Source: CAYVBN01 sp964538565
GTDB taxonomy: Bacteria; Pseudomonadota; Alphaproteobacteria; Rhizobiales; Xanthobacteraceae
Direction of reading: 5' to 3'
Assembly (NCBI GenBank): GCA_964538565.1
Contig: CAZIGW010000063.1
Location: 1 to 12,697 of the forward strand
Length of the DNA stretch: 12,697 bases
In this document: in pieces, positions 7,315-12,697 of the stretch
Numbering within the stretch: position 1 is the stretch's first letter
Layout of the letters: each line of letters starts with the position of its first letter
Notes under the pieces: model-generated
What the model saw: the letters and a program-made list of their open reading frames with translations, nothing else
Databases searched by the model: none
What the model was told of the DNA's origin: nothing
Program-made: the position numbers and the translations under genes

Positions 7315-7995
7315 ATGGCCGGGCATGTCGTCCAGTTCGGCAAGGTCGGCAAGCCGCTCGAGCCCGACGGCCGGCTCGACGCACCGGCGTTCCATCGCAA
7401 CCACGCGGCGATCTGGTCGGCGCTGGCGCCGTTCCTGCAGCACCGCGCGGGCGATGTCCTCGAGGTGGGCAGCGGCACCGGGCAGCACGCGGTCGCCTTC
7501 GCGCAAGCCGCGCCGGACATCGTCTGGTGGCCGAGCGACGTCAACGAGAAGCACCTGGCGAGCATCGCGGCCTGGCGGGCCCATGCGGCGCTTCCCAACC
7601 TGTGCGCGCCGACGCGCATCGATCTCGGCGCGGCCGGCTGGGCTGCGGAACTCGGCAGCCTGCCCGCCCGCTTCCTCGCCATCGTGTGCATCAACGTGCT
7701 GCACATCGCGCCCTGGCGGGTGTCGCTGCATCTGCTCGGTGGCGCCGCGCGGCTCCTGCGGCCCGAGGGCCGATTGTTCGTCTACGGGCCCTTCATGCGC
7801 CACGGGCAGCACACGGCCCCGAGCAACGCCGAATTCGATGCCGGCCTGCGCCGCGCCAATCGCGAATGGGGCGTGCGCGATCTCGCCGACCTGCGGCAGG
7901 AAGCCGCTCGCGCCGGGCTGACGCTCGCCGAAACCATCCCGATGCCGGCGAACAACCTCGTCCTCGTGTTCGGGCGTGTCCCCGCGGCGGGTTGA
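7315..7995 (+). CDS. DUF938 family protein, SAM-dependent methyltransferase fold
   Basis: A 226-residue class I methyltransferase-like protein. Motif I, VLEVGSGTGQHA (48-59), is the SAM-binding glycine-rich loop. DUF938 hallmarks follow in order: WWPSD (71-75), NVLHIAPW (127-134), YGPF (157-160), SNAEFD (170-175), WGVRDL (185-190) and MPANNL (210-215). Length is normal for the family. The substrate is unknown for the family as far as I know. The ATG lies three bases after the rhodanese stop codon with only a weak CCGGA before it, so translation is probably coupled. Its place in the operon with a thiol-dioxygenase-like cupin and a sulfurtransferase makes a sulfur or thiol metabolite a reasonable guess, but nothing in its own sequence shows this. 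Confidence 0.88.
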   Translation: MAGHVVQFGKVGKPLEPDGRLDAPAFHRNHAAIWSALAPFLQHRAGDVLEVGSGTGQHAVAFAQAAPDIVWWPSDVNEKHLASIAAWRAHAALPNLCAPTRIDLGAAGWAAELGSLPARFLAIVCINVLHIAPWRVSLHLLGGAARLLRPEGRLFVYGPFMRHGQHTAPSNAEFDAGLRRANREWGVRDLADLRQEAARAGLTLAETIPMPANNLVLVFGRVPAAG

Positions 7996-8031
7996 GGACG
8001 CGCGGTTTGCGCCACCGGTCAGCGCGGCGCA

Positions 8032-8058
8032 TGTCACATCCGGCCCTCCCCCCTCGTC
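8032..8058 (+). promoter_or_regulatory. Predicted ECF41-type sigma factor promoter (TGTCACA-N16-CGTC)
   Basis: TGTCACA at 8032-8038 and CGTC at 8055-8058 are separated by exactly 16 bases, ending 25 bases before the ATG at 8084. I recall this -35/-10 pair as the conserved motif upstream of ECF41 target genes in Bacillus licheniformis and Rhodobacter sphaeroides. The downstream unit itself encodes an ECF41 sigma factor, as expected for self-activation. Context and spacing make chance unlikely, but it is untested here. Confidence 0.8.
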
Positions 8059-8083
8059 TTGTGGGCAGCGAGAAGAGCCAAAC

Positions 8084-9022
8084 ATGCGGATCACCTTCGC
8101 GGCGGTCGCCGGGCTTGCCCTCGGCACTGCCCTCACGGCGAACGGGCTGGTCATGCTCGCCGATCCGGCAGCTTGGTACGGCTTCGTGCCCGGCGTGCCG
8201 GACACCGGCCCCTTGAATGCCCATTTCGTGCGCGATATCGGCAGCGCCTACATGGTGGCGGGTGTCGCGCTCGCCGGGTTCGCGCTCGGCGCGCGGGCCC
8301 GGGCGGCGGCGGCCGCAGGAACCGCCTTTCTGGTGCTGCACGCGCTCGTGCATGGGGCGGACGCGCTCGCCGGCCGTTCCAGCGGGCAGCATCCCGCGGA
8401 GCTTGTTGCCGTCCTTGCGCCGTCCGTGATCGCTCTTTGGCTCGTTGCTCGTCCCCGATCGACTTCAAGGAGACCCGCCATGCTCAAATGGCTGCTGAAA
8501 CGACGCCTCGCCGCTTTCGAACGGACCCATGGCTACGACGCGAGTTACGTCCACGACATGCTGGACGCCGACCTTTCGGCCGCCCTCGCCTTCGGCAAGG
8601 CGGCGGCGCTCGGAAAGTACCGCAAGGACCTCCCGAAAGAGGCCTGGTACGCCGCGAAACTCGCCGCGACCTTGGCGGAGGATTGCGGGCCCTGCACCCA
8701 GCTCGGCATCACCCTGGCCGAACGGGACGGCATCGCGCCGGCCGTGCTCAAGGCGATCCTGGCCGGCGATGTCCGCACACTGCCGCCCGACGCGGCGCTC
8801 GGGCTGCGGTTTGCGCAGGCCACGCTCGCACACGACCCGGCCGCCGACGAACTGCGGGCGGAGGTGCTGCGCCGCTGGGGCAAGCGTGCGCTCGTTTCGC
8901 TCGCCTTCGCGGTGACCGCGGCGCGCATCTACCCGACCGCCAAATACGCGCTCGGCCACGGCCAGGCGTGCCAGCGCATCACGGTCGGCGGAACGACGGT
9001 TCCGGTCCTGAGGGCGGCATGA
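8084..9022 (+). CDS. In-frame fusion: small membrane protein plus AhpD/carboxymuconolactone decarboxylase-like domain
   Basis: One open frame of 312 codons joins two units. Residues 1-125 form a small membrane protein with about four hydrophobic segments (about 5-27, 52-70, 75-92, 106-123), resembling DUF4345/DoxX-like proteins. Residues 133-312 are a soluble helical domain with an AhpD-like CxxC (EDCGPCTQL, C201 and C204) followed by LAERDGI. The AhpD relay histidine four residues after the second cysteine is G208 here. Met133 (8480) has its own strong ribosome binding site, AAGGAG at 8467-8472. The C-terminal part may therefore also, or only, be made as a separate 180-residue protein. Codon R125 (CGA, 8456) is one C-to-T change from a stop. 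Carboxymuconolactone-decarboxylase-like genes are typical ECF41 partners, and the 3' end overlaps the sigma gene by ATGA. Confidence 0.75.
   Translation: MRITFAAVAGLALGTALTANGLVMLADPAAWYGFVPGVPDTGPLNAHFVRDIGSAYMVAGVALAGFALGARARAAAAAGTAFLVLHALVHGADALAGRSSGQHPAELVAVLAPSVIALWLVARPRSTSRRPAMLKWLLKRRLAAFERTHGYDASYVHDMLDADLSAALAFGKAAALGKYRKDLPKEAWYAAKLAATLAEDCGPCTQLGITLAERDGIAPAVLKAILAGDVRTLPPDAALGLRFAQATLAHDPAADELRAEVLRRWGKRALVSLAFAVTAARIYPTAKYALGHGQACQRITVGGTTVPVLRAA
8467..8482 (+). promoter_or_regulatory. Internal ribosome binding site and start codon of the AhpD-like domain
   Basis: AAGGAG (8467-8472), a 7-base spacer, then ATG (8480-8482), in frame with the upstream membrane-protein frame. It is among the best Shine-Dalgarno sequences in the window and would start a 180-residue protein ending at 9022. 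It suggests that the two parts were, or still are, translated separately. Confidence 0.75.
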
Positions 9023-9957
9023 CGATGTCGGAGGAAGCGGCAAGGACCTTCGAGCCCCTGCGGCGTCATCTCACGGGGCTTGCCTACCGCATGCTCGGGT
9101 CGGTGGCCGAAGCCGAGGACATCGTGCAGGAGGCCTATCTGCGCTGGCACAAGACCGATCGCGCCGCGGTCACCGTGCCGCGCGCGTATCTGTCGAAAGT
9201 CGTCACCCGGCTCTGCCTCGATCATCTCAAGTCGGCGCGGGTCCGGCGCGAGACCTACGTCGGACCATGGCTGCCGGAACCCGTCGTCGACGATAGCGCG
9301 TTCGCCGTCGAGGCGATGGGAGACTACGCCGACGACCTGTCGATGGCGCTCTTGATGACGCTCGAGCGGCTCTCGCCGCTCGAGCGCGCCGCCTTCCTGC
9401 TGCACGACGTGTTCGACATGGATTTCGCCGACATCGCCGACGCGCTCGGCCGCTCGCCCGCGGCCTGCCGCCAGCTCGCTGTGCGGGCGCGCGATCACGT
9501 GCGCGCTTCGCGCCCGCGCTTCAAGACCGGCGCCGACGAGCGCACGCGGCTCTACGACGCGTTCCATCGCGCCGTCGTGAGCGGCAACGCGGGTGACCTG
9601 GTGCGGCTGCTGGCGCAGGACGCGGTGCTCTATTCGGACGGCGGCGGCAAGCGCGCCGCGGCGCGCAACCCGATCTTCGGCCGCGACAAGATCCTGCGCT
9701 TCTTCACGGGCCTCGCGCGCAAATACGGCCCCACCCCGTCCGAACGGGTCCGCCGCGCCGAGATCAACGGCATGCCGGGCTTCGTCATCACGGATGAGGA
9801 GGGCAATGTCGAGACGCTCGCGCTCGACATCCAGGCCGACCGCATCGTCGCGCTCTACGCCGTGCGCAATCCCGACAAGCTGCGGCACGTCGCCGATCTG
9901 GCCCGCCACGCGGCGCACCCGGCGGCCGATGGAGAACGGCGCAGCCTGCCGCACTGA
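9019..9957 (+). CDS. ECF41-family (SigJ-like) RNA polymerase sigma factor with fused SnoaL-like regulatory domain
   Basis: A 312-residue extracytoplasmic-function sigma factor. Region 2 is at about residues 12-76 (AYRMLGSVAEAEDIVQEAYL, core and -10 binding). Region 4 is at about 106-165, with the helix-turn-helix FADIADALGRSPAACRQL contacting the -35 box. A C-terminal extension of about 140 residues has a SnoaL/NTF2-like fold. All three ECF41 signatures are present: WLPEP in the linker (84-88), DGGGK (207-211) and NPDKL (284-288). In this group no separate anti-sigma factor is used; the fused domain sets activity. ATG 9019 overlaps the previous stop as ATGA, with GAGG before it, so expression is coupled to the AhpD-like gene. 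ATG 9025 is a weaker alternative start. Likely target: its own promoter at 8032-8058. Confidence 0.93.
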   Translation: MTMSEEAARTFEPLRRHLTGLAYRMLGSVAEAEDIVQEAYLRWHKTDRAAVTVPRAYLSKVVTRLCLDHLKSARVRRETYVGPWLPEPVVDDSAFAVEAMGDYADDLSMALLMTLERLSPLERAAFLLHDVFDMDFADIADALGRSPAACRQLAVRARDHVRASRPRFKTGADERTRLYDAFHRAVVSGNAGDLVRLLAQDAVLYSDGGGKRAAARNPIFGRDKILRFFTGLARKYGPTPSERVRRAEINGMPGFVITDEEGNVETLALDIQADRIVALYAVRNPDKLRHVADLARHAAHPAADGERRSLPH

Positions 9958-9981
9958 TCGCACCGGCCGGTCCGGGCGGGA

Positions 9982-10004
9982 GCGCGGGGGGTCGCCCCTT
10001 GCGC
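9982..10004. terminator. GC-rich hairpin after the sigma factor gene
   Basis: GCGCGGGGGG (9982-9991) can pair with CCCCTTGCGC (9995-10004) across a three-base loop, using two G-U pairs in the plus-strand transcript. It starts 24 bases after the sigma stop codon, between convergent genes. There is no T tract. Confidence 0.45.
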
Positions 10005-10015
10005 GCCAGGACGGA

Positions 10016-10044
10016 CGGGATGCGGCTCTCGAAGCCGCATCCCG
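10016..10044. terminator. Perfect 12-base inverted repeat between convergent genes, probable bidirectional terminator
   Basis: CGGGATGCGGCT (10016-10027) and AGCCGCATCCCG (10033-10044) are perfect complements around the loop CTCGA. The repeat lies between the sigma stop (9957) and the stop of the convergent propeller gene (10096). It is symmetrical, so it would fold in transcripts from either side. No run of T follows on either strand, as is common in GC-rich genomes. A protein-binding site is the alternative. Confidence 0.6.
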
Positions 10045-10095
10045 CGCGTTCCGATCGATGGCACGGCGGCGGGACGCCGCGTCGCGCAGTGCCGC

Positions 10096-11337
10096 CTACC
10101 TGATCTCCACCAGCCCGACCTGGTTCGCCAGGCTGTCGGCGATCACCGGATTGCCGTCGGAGGTCACGTCCATGTTGCGCACGATGTCGCCGCCGCCCGG
10201 AATGGCCCAGCTCTGGAACTTCTCGCTCGCCGGGTCGAAACGCACGATCGTGTTCGGCTTGGCGGCGCTTTCCGAATACCAGAGCGCCCCCTTGGTGAAG
10301 ATGATGCCGTAGGGCTCCGATTTCGGGCCGCTCGGCGACATCCATTCCTTCACCGCGCCGGTCTTGAGATCGAGGCGGCCGAGCCGGCCGCGCGGGAAAT
10401 CCGTGTACCAGATCGTGTTGTCGTCCGACATCGCGAGCCGCCGCGGGCGCGAGGCCGGATCGGGCAGCGGGTATTCCTTGATCGCCATGGTCTGCGGATC
10501 GATGCTGGCGATCTTCGGCGCGCCGAATTCGACGAACCACGGCGTGCCCCTGGAGTCGATCACCAGGCCATAGGGCCGCGCCTTCGCGGTCGGCGGGGTG
10601 GCGAGCTTGATCTCGCCGGTCTTGGGATCGAGCCGCCCGACCCGGTTGGCCTGCTGCACCGTGAACCAGATTGTTCCGTTCGCGTCGATGCGGATCGTGT
10701 GCGGATCCTTGGCCGCCTTGTCAGGCAGCGGGAATTCCGTCGTCACGCCGGTCCTTGGATCGAGCCTGCCGATCAGCCCGGCGTTGTTGCCGGTGAACCA
10801 GATGTTGCCGTCCTTGTCTTCGGCCAGTCCGTGCGGCGCGGTGTAGGCGGTCTTGAGCGTGTATTCGCGGATCGCGCCGGTCCTCGGATCGATCCGGCCG
10901 AGCTTGTTGGCGAGCTGCCCGGTCCACCAGATCGAGCCGTCCCTCGCCGCCGCCGGATCGTGCGGGCGCGAGCCCTGCGTCGGCACATCCCACAGCCGGA
11001 TGTTCACGTGCGCCGGCCCGTCGACGATCACAGCGGCCGGGCGCGCGCGCTCGGGAAAATTCTTGATCAGGTATTCCATCAGCGGGCCCCAGTCCTCGGC
11101 CGGGACCGGCGCGCCCATGTTCTGCATCATGCGCACGACCGTGAGCCAGCCTTCCGGCGTGTAGCCGACGCGGACGCGGTTGATGTCATGGCAGCCGCCG
11201 CAGGTGTTGACGAAGCGCTGCTTCATCGGACCTTCCGGCCAGTCCTTGGCGGTGTATTGGGCGTGTGCGGGCAGCCCGAGCGCCAGCAGCAGCGCGACCG
11301 TCAACGGCGCGACGAGGCTTCTGATGTGGTTCAGCAT
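10096..11337 (-). CDS. Exported haem c protein with Vgb (streptogramin lyase-like) beta-propeller
   Basis: A 413-residue periplasmic protein. Residues 1-26 are a Sec signal peptide ending AHA|QY. A c-type haem motif CGGCH lies at 46-50, in a small cytochrome-like domain to about residue 100, with M68, M70, M71 and M74 as possible axial ligands. From about 112 a beta-propeller of the Vgb family follows, with repeats of the type IWFTGNNAGLIGRLDP and TIWFTVQQANRVGRLDP about 42-46 residues apart. Vgb enzymes linearise streptogramin B antibiotics, but most propellers of this kind do other work, so resistance should not be assumed. A redox-linked lactonase or dehydrogenase partner is plausible. I chose ATG 11337 over the upstream TTG 11358 because GGGGA lies six bases before it and it gives a clean signal peptide. 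It follows the amidohydrolase gene by 65 bases. Confidence 0.85.
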   Translation of the reverse strand: MLNHIRSLVAPLTVALLLALGLPAHAQYTAKDWPEGPMKQRFVNTCGGCHDINRVRVGYTPEGWLTVVRMMQNMGAPVPAEDWGPLMEYLIKNFPERARPAAVIVDGPAHVNIRLWDVPTQGSRPHDPAAARDGSIWWTGQLANKLGRIDPRTGAIREYTLKTAYTAPHGLAEDKDGNIWFTGNNAGLIGRLDPRTGVTTEFPLPDKAAKDPHTIRIDANGTIWFTVQQANRVGRLDPKTGEIKLATPPTAKARPYGLVIDSRGTPWFVEFGAPKIASIDPQTMAIKEYPLPDPASRPRRLAMSDDNTIWYTDFPRGRLGRLDLKTGAVKEWMSPSGPKSEPYGIIFTKGALWYSESAAKPNTIVRFDPASEKFQSWAIPGGGDIVRNMDVTSDGNPVIADSLANQVGLVEIR

Positions 11338-11348
11338 GATTTTTCCCC
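11335..11348 (-). promoter_or_regulatory. Ribosome binding site and ATG that set the start of the haem c/Vgb gene
   Basis: On the minus strand GGGGA (11348-11344) precedes ATG (11337-11335) by six bases. The in-frame TTG at 11358 would add seven charged residues before the signal peptide and lies upstream of this site, so it is unlikely to be used. Confidence 0.65.
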
Positions 11349-11402
11349 GCTTCTGCAAACATCCACGAATCCGACAACGCCGCGCCGCGCGCCGGCGTGT
11401 CG

Positions 11403-12697
11403 TCAGGACGGGAGCTTGGCCTTGCGGCGAAGGCTCTCCGCGGATTCCATCGCCTCGCGCACGACTTTCTCCTGGTCGAGCGTGGTGAACCGGCCTTTCC
11501 GGCGAAGGATGCGGCCGTCGACCACGACGGTGTCGACGTTCATCGGCTGCGCGAGCTGCACCAGCCCGTCGTAAGGATCACCCATCAGCGACAGGTTGCC
11601 GTCGGTGGTGCGGATGAGGATGAGATCGGCGCGCTTTCCCGGCGCGAGCGACCCGATCCGGTCGGCGAGCCCGAGATCGCGCGCCCCGTCGATGGTCGCG
11701 AGCTGGAGGAGCCGGCGCATCGGCAGTTTGAACTTGCTGCCCATCCGATGCAGGTTGAGCGTGTAGAGCATGCGCATGCTGAGGAAGAAGTCGGCATCGT
11801 AGGTCGTGGTGTGGTCGATCGACAGGCTCATCCGCACGCCGGCCTCGAGCATTTCGGCGAGTTGCGTGTCGCCCGGCCGACGCGCCTCGCCGACCGGCGA
11901 GGTGCTGTAGGAGACGCCGTGCCTGGCGAGCGCCGCGCGGTCCTCGGCGCTGGTACCGAGCGGATGCACGAGCTGCAGGTCTGGCCCGAGCAGGCCGGCG
12001 TCCGCGAGCGTCCTGATCGCGCCGACGCCCGAGGTGTGCAGCGTGATCGGCAGACCGAGATCGCGCACCGCGCCCCATTCCTTCCTCGCCATCTCGACGC
12101 TGATGGCGCCGCGCGTGCCGCCGAGACTGCCGTCCACGTTGCGCGAGCAGACGCCGAGCGTGAGCATGCCGTCCTTGCCGACCCAGTCACGCTTCACGCG
12201 CGCGAGATCGGCAAGATCCATCGACTTGTCGTCGGGATCGCCGAGCGGGTTGCCGTAGGCAAAGCGGCCGCGAATGCCGGTGTCGCGCATGGCGCTCAAT
12301 TCGGCGTCGGCATGCGCGGGGCTGCGCACGTTGTGCGCCCAGTTCTGCGTGGTGGTGATGCCGGCGGCGAGCGCCTGCGCGGTGCCGAGTCGCACGCTGC
12401 GGTAGCTGTCCTCCGGCGTGTAGTGCACCCCGCACTTGAAGGTGATCGGAAAGTAGGTCGCCTTGGGATCGTCCTGGCGCATCAGCGGGCGCAGCGCGCT
12501 CGTCCAATGATGCCAATGCGTGTCGACGAAGCCCGGCATGCAGATCATGCCTTTGCCGTCGAGAATCTCGACCCCGGGCGCGGACACTTTCGAGGCGACG
12601 GCGACGATCTGACCGTCACGCACGTGCACGTCGCCGCCCGGCAGGTCGCCGATCTGATCGTCCATCGAAAGGATATGCGCGCCGCGTATGACAAATT
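11403..12697 (-). CDS. Metal-dependent amidohydrolase (cytosine deaminase/chlorohydrolase-like), 5' end beyond window
   Basis: A TIM-barrel amidohydrolase of the deaminase/hydrolase superfamily. Counting from the first in-window ATG (12665), metal ligands are H50 and H52 in DTHWHH, H210 in ITLHTSG, H234 in LVHPLG and D284 in SIDHTT. The C-terminal PGKRADLILI returns to the small beta-sandwich domain. The ATG at 12665 is probably not the true start: the frame stays open to the window edge and reads FVIRGAHILS immediately before it, the usual first beta strand of this superfamily. The gene therefore begins beyond 12697. Substrates in related proteins are cyclic amidines, chloro-triazines or guanine-like purines; none can be chosen here. 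It lies upstream of, and probably in one operon with, the haem c/Vgb gene. Confidence 0.87.
   Translation of the reverse strand, partial: FVIRGAHILSMDDQIGDLPGGDVHVRDGQIVAVASKVSAPGVEILDGKGMICMPGFVDTHWHHWTSALRPLMRQDDPKATYFPITFKCGVHYTPEDSYRSVRLGTAQALAAGITTTQNWAHNVRSPAHADAELSAMRDTGIRGRFAYGNPLGDPDDKSMDLADLARVKRDWVGKDGMLTLGVCSRNVDGSLGGTRGAISVEMARKEWGAVRDLGLPITLHTSGVGAIRTLADAGLLGPDLQLVHPLGTSAEDRAALARHGVSYSTSPVGEARRPGDTQLAEMLEAGVRMSLSIDHTTTYDADFFLSMRMLYTLNLHRMGSKFKLPMRRLLQLATIDGARDLGLADRIGSLAPGKRADLILIRTTDGNLSLMGDPYDGLVQLAQPMNVDTVVVDGRILRRKGRFTTLDQEKVVREAMESAESLRRKAKLPS

Noticed and set aside
6556..8205. A 549-codon minus-strand frame
   Set aside because: Antisense shadow of the rhodanese and DUF938 genes: Arg/Gly/Ala/Val-rich composition, no domain and no ribosome binding site recognised.
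6285..8216. A 643-codon plus-strand frame across the rhodanese and DUF938 genes
   Set aside because: Arg-rich, low-complexity translation without motifs. Two genes with clear family motifs occupy the region in other frames.
8059..9957. A 632-codon plus-strand frame whose 3' part is the sigma factor
   Set aside because: Only the part from 9019 is real. Upstream it is Arg/Ala/Gly-rich out-of-frame translation of the fusion gene, as expected in GC-rich DNA.

Overview
The window looks like chromosomal DNA of a high-GC alphaproteobacterium, probably of the Hyphomicrobiales (Bradyrhizobium/Xanthobacteraceae-like). This rests on sampled GC near 70% in most genes, the gene families present and the strongly GC-biased codon use. 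It is inference, because no rRNA or tRNA is present to fix the taxonomy. I count nine genes that are complete or nearly so, plus two cut by the window edges. I see no CRISPR array, tRNA, transposase or phage gene.

Region 1 (1-1433): the 5' part of an Mrp/ApbC iron-sulfur carrier gene (minus strand) diverges from a 3-hydroxyisobutyrate-dehydrogenase-family oxidoreductase (plus strand). Region 2 (1434-2995): a lower-GC stretch holds one orphan gene for a small exported protein with four cysteines, followed by about 700 bases without a convincing gene. Region 3 (2996-5032): a transmembrane chemoreceptor with a NIT-like, helix-rich sensor domain. Region 4 (5152-7995): a tight three-gene operon encoding a cysteine-dioxygenase-like cupin, a four-domain rhodanese with a catalytic cysteine in only one domain, and a DUF938 methyltransferase-like protein. 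The first two products suggest thiol/sulfane-sulfur chemistry.

Region 5 (8032-9957) is the most notable part: an ECF41-type sigma factor module. The sigma factor carries the WLPEP, DGGGK and NPDKL signatures and a fused SnoaL-like C-terminal domain. It overlaps by ATGA an AhpD/carboxymuconolactone-decarboxylase-like gene. That gene is fused in frame to a small multi-pass membrane protein, yet keeps its own strong internal ribosome binding site. Just upstream lies TGTCACA-N16-CGTC, which matches the ECF41 promoter as I recall it, so the unit is probably self-activating and controlled through the sigma factor's own C-terminal domain.

Region 6 (9958-12697): two strong hairpins separate the sigma gene from a convergent minus-strand pair, an amidohydrolase (5' end beyond the window) followed by an exported protein that joins a CxxCH haem motif to a Vgb-like beta-propeller.
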